Positions 54,201 through 64,000 of a DNA stretch of 64,000 nt are shown here, piece by piece. Location: contig LODT01000013.1 in the NCBI GenBank assembly GCA_001606155.1, positions 310,001 through 374,000 of the forward strand, written 5' to 3'. Numbering within the stretch: the stretch's first letter is position 1; every line of letters begins with the position of its first letter. The stretch comes from Tieghemostelium lacteum. Lineage: Eukaryota; Evosea; Eumycetozoa; Dictyosteliales; Raperosteliaceae. Made by a program: the position numbers and the translations under genes. The notes below the pieces were generated by a model. That model was given only the letters and a program-made list of their open reading frames with translations. It searched no databases and was not told the DNA's origin.

Positions 54201-54479
54201 AAGACTGAAAATGAAATTATAGTTGCAATTTCAATACCTCATTGTACTGAATGTATTATCGACCCTAATTTATCTGTACTTTTAGATCCAAATCATAAGG
54301 AATCTGATTGCTCTACTGTGAATTCTAAAGATAAAAAATGGCTAATACCTACAGTTGTTGTAGTTACTGTTGTAGGTGGTTTATCTATTCTAGGTGCTGT
54401 AGGCTATCTATTACAAAAGAGATATTATTATAAAATTAAAATGGTAAAACAAAAGGTATTAGAATCTTTTTCAAGTTAG
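51228..54479 (+). CDS. LRR-EGF-ComC supersandwich receptor-like membrane protein
   Basis: Six proposed exons (51228-51312, 51370-51499, 51533-51958, 52015-52185, 52242-52316, 52379-54479), all phase-compatible, give 995 residues. A signal peptide (1-20) is followed by a loose leucine-rich repeat region opening with LVNIRTLFNLG and CTGISN. Then come IPT-like strands, one EGF module (CLNPCKNGVCTSYGVCSCYQGFGG), the ComC supersandwich domain (ILVNENSTTISRDNINFEIS through VPIHLEKDSIKLSVHI), a single helix (LIPTVVVVTVVGGLSILGAVGYLL) and a short basic tail. The family is dictyostelid-specific and named after ComC, a communication gene; members are thought to act in cell-cell signalling. Exon 2-3 splicing uses a 33-nt intron. 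Early exons are less certain than the last. Confidence 0.83.
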
Positions 54480-54579
54480 AATGTCAGAGAGACCTTCTAG
54501 AAAGGTCTATCTATTTGGTAAAATAAACAGTGAGTTTTTTTTCAAACACATCAATCCTATAGAGTTTATAGTATTGTGT

Positions 54580-55415
54580 TTATTTCTTTTCTTTTGATTT
54601 TCTTTCATCAAAAGCTACAATATCAGAAATGGCTTGAGCAAATTGAATGAAATTGATAACTTGCTTGAATGCTGAAATTGGGAAAAAGAAGAACCATTGA
54701 ATAAAGTATACTAATGCATTTGGGAAAAAGTGATAGAGATAAGTGAAAAGGAAGAAACCTAAGTTATTTAAATTAAAAGTTAATTAAAAAGGTCCTGTAT
54801 TTTTTGGAAATTAAAAAGAAAAATCAAATAATTACCTTCATTACCAAAACACATGAATGCCAAAAAATATTTGTTTTCATAGTAGATCTTCATAATTTTA
54901 AGATGATTGGCATCAGTCATTTTGTGAGAAGTTTTACCAGTCATTAATGTGCTAAATAATCTAGCAAAATGAGAAACAATATCTAAAACTATTAATGAAA
55001 TGTACACATTTAGATATTTTGGATAAAAGTGACTTAAAACAACAATTAAAGCTATAGTTGAACATCTGTCTGTAATCATATCTAATAAAGCTCCAAATTG
55101 TGAACCTATCTCACATTCAAAAATGTAAATATTATTATTGAGATTTTGTAAAATTAACCTATATATATTTACATTGATTGAAATATCTAGCTGCATGGCC
55201 ATCTGCCATATCTAACAATGCACTTTATAGAATTTACATTTAAATTAATCAATATGTTTACAGTCTTATATAAAACATCTCAACACCTACCTAAGTGCGT
55301 AAAATACAAAAAACTTTTTATAATCTTCATAGGAGTACACAAATGCCATTATAGCAAATATAACTCTACCATAACCAATTAAATTTGGGATATAGGTGTA
55401 CACTTTAGATACCAT
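54580..55415 (-). CDS. cdipt: CDP-diacylglycerol-inositol 3-phosphatidyltransferase (phosphatidylinositol synthase)
   Basis: Exons 55415-55291, 55222-55173, 55105-54836 and 54758-54580 give 207 residues, the usual size. The CDP-alcohol phosphotransferase motif is complete once spliced: Asp46, Asp49-Gly50, Ala53-Arg54, Gly63, Asp67 and Asp71 in DMADGHAARYFNQCSQFG plus ALLDMITD. The start is MVSKVYTYIPNLIGYGRV, typical of PI synthase, and five to six helices follow. HKMTDANHLKIMKIYYENKYFLAFMCFGNE matches the eukaryotic PIS block. It makes phosphatidylinositol in the ER, feeding the PIP kinases and also the GPI pathway of the PIG-L encoded at 5011-6021. The second exon is only 50 nt. Confidence 0.93.
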
Positions 55416-55600
55416 CTTGTTAATTTATTTGATTTAATAAAAATACTGTAAAAAAAAAATTAATAGAAAAAAAAAAAATAATTGATTACTTTGAATTTCA
55501 AATCACGAAATCCCACCTTATATGAAAAAAATTTTATATTTGATGTAGATATTTATTTAATTAATTTAAAAGATGTAATTGAATATTTTTTATATATTTT

Positions 55601-58600
55601 TTAAAGAATGTTATTTGGATTCAAACCAATAGCTTGATAGAGTGGTTTGATGGAACCATCCATTTCAGGTGCATGGGAATTTGATTGCACAAGTTGATGA
55701 TTAGAACCACCAACTTCAGTCTTGCATTCTGGACAGATTGATTTCTCCATTGCACCTCCACATTCACCGATGTAATATGGATGTCCATTGGAGCATTTGA
55801 ACCATTTACCTTGAGCACCGCCCATTGCTTTAACAACCATAGATTTTTCTTCTGCTGCAATTTGTTGTAAGAGTTTCATTTTGATAATTTCAATGTCTTT
55901 CCAAACGAGTGTTAATTGGTCCTTGTATCTTAGAACATCGGAGTAAATTGGTCTTTGACATTCTGGACATTTCTTGGTAGTGATTTGACCATCGTTTTTC
56001 ATGTTCATATATTGGTCAAGTCCAGAAGACTCAAAACAATGACCACAAGTTAACTTTACAAATCTATCTTCAGGTTCAAATTCAGAAAGTTTCATTCTAG
56101 TTATGCTTTCAACGTGGTCTGGAGAGCATACTTTACAGACTGATGGACAATGGTCACCGCAGAAACCCATGCAAGGATGCTTACATTTCAATAGTTTCTG
56201 ACAGGGTTGATCACATGGTTCTACATTGCACTTCTCAAAGCATTTCTTAGTGCAAGTTCTATGAGTACATTTTCTAAGACAGTTTTCTTTACAGTTCTGA
56301 CATGGTGAACTGCAATTGGAAGAGCATTTGGAATGTGGGCATTTGTTTTCACATTTTTTAGCACATGGTTTACAGGGTTCGTTGCAAGGGTGTCCACTGC
56401 ATGAGTGTCCACACATTAGTATTCTCTGGCAAGGTGTTGTGCAAATAGGGTGTTTTCCATCCTTGTGATCTTTGCATTTTTCATTGCAAATGTGGCCACA
56501 CTCCAATTTGACGTGGCATTTCTTTGTGCAAACTGGGGAGTTATTAAAGCATGGAACTTTGTGACTGTGACCACATGGTAGAGTCTTCATAACCTCAACA
56601 GCACATTGAACATTAATACAACTCTTGTAACAACTCTGTGGACATTTGTGGCCGCATTTAAGTGTCTTTTCACATGGTTTTTGACAGGCAATATCCTTCT
56701 CGGGCATATAGCAAGGATACTTATCAACATGATAGCAATTGGGAGGTTTCTTATCAATCTGTTTATTACATTTACCACAACTATCACCACAATGTTTGGG
56801 ACATACATGACCACACTTCTCATGAATTTTCTCACAAGGTTTAGTGCAAGTTACATTCATGTGATCTTTATCATCACTGTGACAATGTCTAGGACACTGA
56901 TGACCACAATCCATTCTGTGACTACATCTCTTGTTACAACCACCATCAGGAACCTTATTGAAATCTGAAATCTCACAAATGTTTTCATGGAATTCAGCAT
57001 GGTTCTCACACATAACTGGTATACCATTACCATAATGCAATGGATTATCTTTCAATTTAATAACAAGATTCTTCCAAAGGTTGTGAGCATTTGCCAATAA
57101 CTCAGCATTTCCAAGAATGAATAAACCATTTCTAGCTCTTGACAATGCGACATTGATACGATTTTGAATCTTTACAAAACCACTGTCATTTTTGTTATTG
57201 GAACGAACTGTACTTAAAATGATGATATCATTTTCCTCACCTTGGAATTGGTCAACTGTTCTAATTCCAATTTCTTTAATTCTAGGGTCTTTTATACGTG
57301 CTCTCTGTGACTTTAATTTGAGTAATTGTCCAGTGTAAAATGTCAGAATGGTAATAGATGAAGGCTCATAATTCTGTTTGACTAGATAATGAGCCAGCTC
57401 AAGACAGTATTCAGCTTCAAAGAGATTAGCCTTACTCGCAGTGTTTTCAGAGATAGTTTCATAATGAAGATGGTTCATAAAGAATAGATTGGATTTTACA
57501 CCTCGAATTCTACCATTTATAGCATTGAATCTCTCTATTGTAGAATGGTGATCCAGTAGACCTTTTGGATAGATTGGTTTAACAAATTGAGAGATATTAG
57601 GTACCATTCTTCTCTGTGTGCTTAAGGTTACATGTTTGATACTTGTCTTTATAATTCTCTCAAAAAGTGATACAGATAGATTATACTTTTGAGCCAATTG
57701 ATAGACTGCACAAGAAGGTTTCAATTGTTCATGATCACCAATCATAATCAAATGTTGGATGGTTTTAGGGAGAACTGCAACAATTTGTGATTCTAAAACC
57801 TCTGCAGCCTCTTCGATAATCAGTACTTTGGAATTTATGTTATCAAAGACTCTTTTGATACGACTTGCACCAGTAATGGTTGCAGCAACTATATTAATAC
57901 CAATAAGAGCTCTACGATAGGCTTCATTTTCATGTTGAACTAAAAGACTTGAGATTTTAGTGTACTCTTCAAAATTGGTTTTAATTTCCTCCAATTGTGT
58001 CTTTACCTTCTCTTGATACCAATATCTATAGAGAAGTACTCTGTCATTAGGTGCCATGTTACGCATATTACCTCTAAACCCGGCGAAGGAATCTGAAGCT
58101 TGCATTAATACAGCCATAGATTTTTGAATATTAATGTCACCTAAAATGCATTCTGCCTCATCTTCAAGGAAAGATCTTTCATTCAACATATCCTTAACCA
58201 TGTCTTCATCCTCTTCATCCTCATCTTCCACATTGAGATTATTTATATTGTTGGTTGTGGTAGTTGTAGCTTTCTTTACCAAACCCATCATCTCATCAAT
58301 CTGTTGTGTAATTGGTTTACACCATTCTTTAAAATCCCTATAAGTTGACAAATAATTCTTTTGATGTTCAGTTAGATATGGATCTATATCATCAACATCC
58401 AACTTTGAGTTCATCTTTTTTACATAATACTTTAGAGCGTTGATAGTCTCATCACGTTCTTTAATCTTCATAACATGTTGAGGTGATCTTCTTAACAGTC
58501 TTCTAATATTATATTTGGCCAGTTCAGGTTCTTTAGATCTAGCACCAATTCTAACAGCATTAACCTTAGGATTAGTTTCAATTACATGTCTCAAAAATTG

Positions 58601-60903
58601 ATCCAATGCGTGATTAGTGTAACAAATCAACAATATTGGAGATGAATTGGGATTAGCTTCACCACGTGAAAGAGGATTAATGTGATTTTGAATTACATTA
58701 TACAATTTCAATCCAATAAAACTTTTACCTGTACCTGGTGGACCTTGTATCAACGATATCTCTGTCCTATATAACAATCCAAAATGTTAATACTTACTAT
58801 TCAACTTAAAATAGATGTTGTAGAGGTAGATAGTTACTTTAAACCGAGTTCCATAGCTTTCATTTGAGAGTCATCAAGTAAATCCAATTGTTTAGGAAAA
58901 GTATTTAGAACATTGTAGAGATTTGTAGGTTCACATTGTCTAAAAGTGGAACCAAAGTTAATTAAAGGGTTGTCTTTAATGTACTTTGGTGGTTCATAGT
59001 GTGTTGAACCATTTAGGAGATATTTACTAAATGGTAAATCCGTAGGGTCAATGGACTGAAGTGACAATAAGATATTCTTGTATGCTTCAAAATAGGTAGG
59101 TGACTCCAACATAATAAACTGGTGATTGAACAAATGTACCATATCAAATTCCTGATTCTCATAGAATACAATAGTGATTTGATAAGTGTTTCCTTTCTCG
59201 GGTCTCTTTTCTACCAATGCATAATGAACAGTTTCAAAATTGTCACAAGATAGACATACCAAAGAGCCATTGAGGAGTTTAGAACACTTCTCCCATTTGA
59301 ATTTAGATTGCGATTCAAAACTAATGTTAAAACCTAAACCATTTTGAGTGTCACTGAGAGAGAGGAATTGAACGTTTCTGTAGAGGTTAGGCGATCTCCC
59401 ACCCTTTTCATAAGAGTCCAAAGCATCTTTCAAAGGTCTTATCATATCCTCTCTGAGCAGCATAAAATGGGTATCAAGATACTCTTCACCACTGGTATAG
59501 GTGCCCTCTTTCAAAGGTCTCAAAGCACCAATAGGTCTTTTCGATCTTAACTCGCCTTGTTCAGGGACAATAGAAACTGATTTATAAGAGAACTTCATCA
59601 AAGGTTGGTGATTATCAGATCCTACATAGTCCTCTTTAGATGTCAATGATTCTCTAGATTGAATTTTCTTTTTGTTAATGAGATCTATAATGAATTTGAA
59701 TTTTTCATTTTGTTTATACTCATTATGATTTTGAATGGCATTCTCCAGGATGTACAAAGGTAACACATCAGCACCATCTTTAAAACGTTGTGCAACATGA
59801 TTAAACAAATCTACAGTCTGCTCCATCTTTATAGGTCTAAATGACAGTACACTTTGAATGTATCTACACAGGTTATTAGCATGTGCCAGAAAATCAGACT
59901 TTTTAATCATACTATAAAGAGTATTAAGGTAATCTTGAAAAAGACTATTTAAAACTTTTTCATGTGTGAATATAGTCAATAGCTGATCTATTACTTCATT
60001 AGAGATATTAGGTCTATTGATTATATCATCAAACATTAGTTGCTCTGAATACAACTTTTGTACAATATCTTGACCTTTCTCTAACATCTCAATTCTCTTA
60101 TACAAGAACATCTCCATACTGTAATCTGATGTGAATTTTTCATAGTTGTTTGTTTTGTTTTGTAAATGGTCGTTGAAATTGATCTTTCTATTCTCAAAAT
60201 TCTCAATACTGAACTTCTTTTCACCATCACCTGCACCTCTAGTACCTGGAGAATTACTATTTGAAGAGAATTGTGGTTTTTTCTTCAACTCCTTTAAAGC
60301 CTCTTGAAACATCTTTCTCTTTCCAATAGTCACAATACCAACCATTACATAATCCATCTCATTCAAAGACAGTAGTGATTGTCCATTGATATCTTGTTGT
60401 TTGAATTTATCAACTAAATCACCCAACCCAACCTTAACAAGCCACTGTGAGACCTTGTTAATATCCCATTCTCTTACATTTCCATTACCACCACCTATTC
60501 CACCACCAGCACTACCATTTAATCCAGATGAACTTCTAGTAGTTGTAGTTGTTGTAGTATATTGTTTCTTATTTTTATTATTATTTTTATAATTATTATT
60601 ATTGTTGTTTTTGTTATTATTATTATTCGGATTCTTATTATTTTTATTAACACCTGTCTGTTTGTTGTTCATTGTTGATAATAAGACTGAATCTTCTTTT
60701 TCACAAAAACCTAACAAAATAGGTGGTTGATAAATTTTTTCATTTCCCCCAATAACCAATAGATTTTTGGGGTTTTTACTAATTTGTTCAGGTGAAAGCG
60801 TAATAGTGTAGTTTGGCTGATCGATCACGCCTCCACCTGTACAGTTATCTTGATTGTGGCTCCCTTTACTAACGGGGCCTCCAAAGTTTCTTGGGAATAT
60901 CAT
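55601..60903 (-). CDS. znfx1: ZNFX1-like SF1 helicase with SAM domain, NFX1 zinc-finger array and RZ finger
   Basis: Exon 1 (60903-58838) and exon 2 (58766-55601), intron 71 nt, give 1743 residues. Order: an Asn-rich N-terminus, a SAM domain (about 143-208, REWDINKVSQWLVKVGLGDL), an armadillo-like ZNFX1 region, and an Upf1-type SF1 helicase with Walker A GPPGTGKS (about 697-704), IEEAAEVLE and GDHEQLKPS. Motif VI is in NRINVALSRARNGLFILG. About 330 residues of NFX1-type Cys-rich repeats follow (about 1270-1600, for example CGHICNEKCKDHKDGKH), a RING-like CGHC/CPEC pair, and a C-terminal RZ finger (GKWFKCSNGHPYYIGECGGA then CPEC). Animal ZNFX1 works in small-RNA inheritance and antiviral RNA sensing. 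The SAM domain is not part of the animal protein to my knowledge. Confidence 0.93.
60541..60660 (-). repeat. Asn/Lys- and Thr-coding low-complexity tract
   Basis: AAT/AAC-rich run encoding polyasparagine followed by a threonine run, in the ZNFX1-like N-terminus before the SAM domain. Confidence 0.85.
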
Positions 60904-61746
60904 TTCTAAAAATTTTTAATCTATATATCCATTTGTTATTTAGACCAAAAATTGATTTGATAATTTAAATTTTCAAATTATTTATAGTCGATAGTAATTA
61001 CAAAAAATTGAGAAATTTATTTGAATTTCATTTTTTTTATCAAAGTCTGATACATTTACATTATTTAAAATTTCTCAAAACTTATATAATATCTAAAATC
61101 AAATATGATAATTAAACACATTTTTTTATATTTTAAAAATTAAATATAAAATTGTTCTCCTCAAGTTTCTATATATAGAAATAAAAAAAAGTCAAATAAA
61201 ATTACATCATCCAATTTAGTTTTTAAAAATTTTTTTCAATTTGCTAATACCTCATTTTTATTTACAAATGTACTGACATAACCCACCAATGACAGATAAA
61301 AAAAAATTATCTCTAGATTTAAAAAAGTTAAATTTCAGATGTTAGAAGATTGAACATAATTCAAATTAATAATTTTTATCACATTAAATTGTTATTTAAA
61401 TGGTCAAACCTGTTGATATAGTTTGGTTTTTTCCCATTCACCTAAATAATTAAAAAACTTAGATTTTCAATTTGTAAAGAAAAGTGCACAAGAATTTTCA
61501 CATTAATTAACAAAAATATCTTCCCACAATCCTGTTTGTTTAAAAAATAGAAAAAAATTTTCAAATCAATTCATTTTCATATTTCCTCTCACATTTATAT
61601 ATTGTAAATAGTCCACTTCTGATTTCAATTTTATTTAAATAGTTTATAGTACTTTTCATTGAAATTTTTCACACACTCACTCCAATTAAAAAAAACATAA
61701 AGATATATATTGTAATTTTATAACAATAACAAGCAATTATAATAAA
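60904..61746. other. Divergent intergenic region, 843 bp, ZNFX1-like / ethanolamine kinase
   Basis: Extremely A/T-rich throughout with no frame longer than a few dozen codons. It should contain both promoters. No repeat or RNA gene was recognised. Confidence 0.45.
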
Positions 61747-63088
61747 ATGTATGAAGATTTATTATTACCTCAACCTTCACATGTTCAAACTCAGGTTCAT
61801 CATTTACCTGATGAGAATGCTGATAATGATGAAGGATCAAAAGCATTATTGTAGGTATATTAGGATTATATTTAACCATTTAATTGTCCCACTAATTTTA
61901 ATTACTCGCCCAGGCAAATAATGAAAGAATTAGTTGATGATAATTTAAATCATGAAATTACATTTAAACCAATGGTTGGAGGTGTTACAAATACTTGTAT
62001 GTATATAAAAATTATTATGACTCACTCATCAGTGGGGAGTTGATCAATCATTTTAATGATATCACTGAAGTCTAACATTTTACCTATTTTTTTACGAAAC
62101 GACGAATTTTTTATTTTTAAAATTTTTATTCAAAGTATTTAAATCGTCATTTACCAATAATAAAGGAAATAATAAAAGTGTTATAATTAGATTATATGGA
62201 AAAGGTAGTGAGAATTTAATTGATAGAAAAGCAGAATCACATGTAGGTATATAGTTTTAAGAGTTCACATAGGAAGTAGAATAGAATATTAATATTTGAT
62301 ATCAGATACAGTATTTATTAAGTAAGAATGGTGTAGGTCCTAGATTTTATGGTACATTTGAAAATGGATGTATTTATGGATATATAGAAGGTGATCAATT
62401 GCAATTGGAAGATTTGGCCAATAGGGATAAATTAAAATTGATTGCTAGTGAGGTATCTAGATGGCATTCATTGGATTTAGATGATTTAAATAGAGAACCT
62501 GCTGCATTTAGATACGTTAGATCATGGATAAAAACATCAGTACACTCTTTAGAGACTTTGGGCGACATTGGTTTAGATTTAGATTATTATATTAAAGAGT
62601 CTGAACATTTGATTGAGTTCCTCAAGAACAGATACCAAAACGAAAGTAAACATGTAACCTTTTGTCATAATGATCTTATTCCTAGAAATATGATTTACGA
62701 CAATGATAATGATCAAGTTAGATTTATTGATTTTGAATACAGTGGTTACAATTACCGTGGTTATGATTTGGGTAATTTCTTTTGTGAGTTTTCAGGATTG
62801 GATTTAGATTACAGTAGATATCCAACCGAGGAAACTCAAAAACTCTTTTTAAAGTACTATTTATCATTTCAACATGGTTATAACGATATTTCCATGGTTG
62901 ATTCAAATGAACTCCATCAATTATATATAGAAGCAAACCATTTCACTCTTGTTAGTCATTTAATGTGGGGATTCTGGGGAATAGTTCAATCAGCCAACTC
63001 CACCATTGACTTTGATTATATTGATTATTCCAAAAAAAGATTTAAACAATATGATTTAGTAAAAAACAAAGTATTCGATTTAAAATAA
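61747..63088 (+). CDS. etnk: Ethanolamine kinase (choline/ethanolamine kinase family)
   Basis: Four exons (61747-61850, 61914-61996, 62136-62242, 62306-63088) give 358 residues. The first exon encodes a His/Gln/acidic leader. The kinase core follows: TFKPMVGGVTNTLFKSSF across the second junction, VIIRLYGKGSENLIDRKAE, KNGVGPRFYGTFENGCIYGY, and then Brenner's motif HNDLIPRNMIY near residue 218. The choline-kinase motif FIDFEYSGYNYRGYDLGNFFCEF comes next, split here only by description. The GVGPRFYGTFENG and YNYRGYDLGNFF forms favour the ethanolamine branch over choline kinases. It phosphorylates ethanolamine in the first step of the CDP-ethanolamine pathway. Confidence 0.92.
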
Positions 63089-63246
63089 TTACCCAAACTC
63101 TCCCAAAAAACCTATATAGATAATTTAATAAATGTACAGTAAATTAATTTAATTCAATTCACTACTAAATTCAATTAATTTTAATTTAATTTATTAATAT
63201 TTAATTTTTTTTTTAATTTTTATTCTTATTTTTTAAGAAAGCAAGA

Positions 63247-63897
63247 ATGAGTCAATTTGACAACTTGGAATTTAAAACTAATAGTAATTTATTTTCAAAT
63301 GTAAAGAATGGGTCTACACAATATTGGAATGATATTCAAGTTCAAGGAGAAGGATTGTTATCAAAATTAAAAACTAATATACCCTTCACAAATAACAAAC
63401 CAGTTGAACAACCTACCTTTTATGAAGAAGTTCAACAACAAACTACTTTATCCTATTTTCAAGTGAGTAGACTTTAAACACCCTAGATATTCATAATTAT
63501 ATATTAATTTTAAATGTAGAGGATTACAATATTTTTGATATTTATAGCATTAGGTGTTGCATTTATTATAATGTCAACATTCTTTATTATAACACCTAGA
63601 ATATTTGCTAAATTTTATACAGCAGGTTCAATATTCATAATCATAGGTTTAGTGGTTTTAGTTGGTGTTAAAAAACATTTACAGAATATGTTCTCATCAA
63701 CAGAACGTTTCTATTCATCTATAATCTATGCATTGTCAGTTGCTGCGACTCTATATTCAGCACTTAGTTTACGATCTACACCTCTGACTTTTATCTTTGT
63801 AATTACACAATTTCTAGCTATTATATGGTACTCTCTATCGTATATACCTTTTGGACAAACCATGTTAAAAAGTTTAGTTTCAAAAATAATATCCTAA
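63247..63897 (+). CDS. SFT2-like Golgi vesicle transport protein
   Basis: Exons 63247-63462 and 63520-63897 (57-nt intron) give 197 residues. A polar N-terminus of about 75 residues, ending LSYFQRITIF across the junction, leads into four membrane helices of the Got1/Sft2 superfamily: IFIALGVAFIIMSTFFI, FYTAGSIFIIIGLVVLVG, RFYSSIIYALSVAATLYSAL and PLTFIFVITQFLAIIWYSLSYIPFG. Sft2 works in endosome- and ER-to-Golgi vesicle fusion in yeast together with the SNARE Sed5. The helix spacing and the WYSLSYIPFGQ end are characteristic. Confidence 0.9.
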
Positions 63898-63940
63898 GAG
63901 ATAGGATATGTATGATATTATAATAATATATATATTCAAT

Positions 63941-64000
63941 TTATTTATTTGTAGATCTATGTTTAATTGTATTACTATTACTACTACTACCACTATTAGA
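63941..64000 (-). CDS. C-terminal end of another gene, cut by the window edge
   Basis: The last 60 bases read on the minus strand as a Ser/Asn/Gly-rich tail ending NTIKHRSTNK and a TAA stop. The composition is coding-like for this genome, and no stop interrupts the frame up to the edge. No family can be assigned from 19 residues. Confidence 0.4.
   Translation of the reverse strand, partial: SNSGSSSNSNTIKHRSTNK

Noticed and set aside
58134-58343. Ser-rich plus-strand frame
   Set aside because: Antisense shadow of acidic and threonine codons in the ZNFX1-like gene.
62050-62130. Possible retained coding in the third intron of ethanolamine kinase
   Set aside because: Stops in every frame and splice phases fit its removal.

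Overview
The window is nuclear DNA from a dictyostelid social amoeba. Three things point there: very high A+T with long A/T homopolymers between genes; short AT-rich GT-AG introns (mostly 55-100 nt); and a gene repertoire typical of the group, including ComC-type adhesion proteins, a serine-rich cathepsin L, a slob-type pseudokinase, BAR-RhoGAP, RasGEF, ABCD and ZIP proteins. Asn/Gln tracts are present but modest, so a species other than D. discoideum seems more likely. This is inference, not an identification.

Layout. 0-8 kb: end of condensin subunit CAP-H, a DUF2828 (Ro60-like VWA) protein, a SNIP1/Pml1 FHA protein carrying an SF3B1-like N-terminus, a weakly coding stretch, PIG-L, and an EamA-type transporter. 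7.5-11.2 kb: a cathepsin-L-like protease with a serine-rich insert, a 1.5 kb gap holding a retropepsin-like fossil and a 43-bp inverted repeat, and a small type I membrane protein with a lysosomal-type tail. 11.2-22 kb: four mitochondrial-carrier-family genes (two of them a degenerate tandem pair) interleaved with RabGGTase beta, a ZIP transporter, a BAR-RhoGAP and a lipase. 22-34 kb: TMEM260-like O-mannosyltransferase, slob pseudokinase, RasGEF, zuotin/DNAJC2, Fcf2, HIBCH-like hydrolase. 34-51 kb: GPI-type EGF/IPT protein, LRR protein, thioredoxin-UBA-ZZ-UBX fusion, ABCD half-transporter, HTTM/VKGC-like protein, RanBP1, a CIP4/TOCA-like F-BAR-SH3 protein, BolA, EMC3, glutathione synthetase. 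51-64 kb: LRR-EGF-ComC receptor-like protein, phosphatidylinositol synthase, a ZNFX1-like helicase with SAM and RZ finger, ethanolamine kinase, SFT2, and the tail of one more gene.

Genes are densely packed on both strands with no operon logic. Shared themes are membrane lipid and secretory biology (PIG-L, PI synthase, ethanolamine kinase, EMC3, SFT2, TMEM260), Rho/Ras/Rab signalling and actin (RhoGAP, RasGEF, RabGGTB, F-BAR-SH3, WH2 pseudokinase), and RNA or ribosome work (FHA protein, DNAJC2, Fcf2, ZNFX1-like, DUF2828). Exon structures were built by hand from splice dinucleotides and reading phase; each gives an intact frame unless stated. No tRNA, rRNA, CRISPR or complete mobile element was found.
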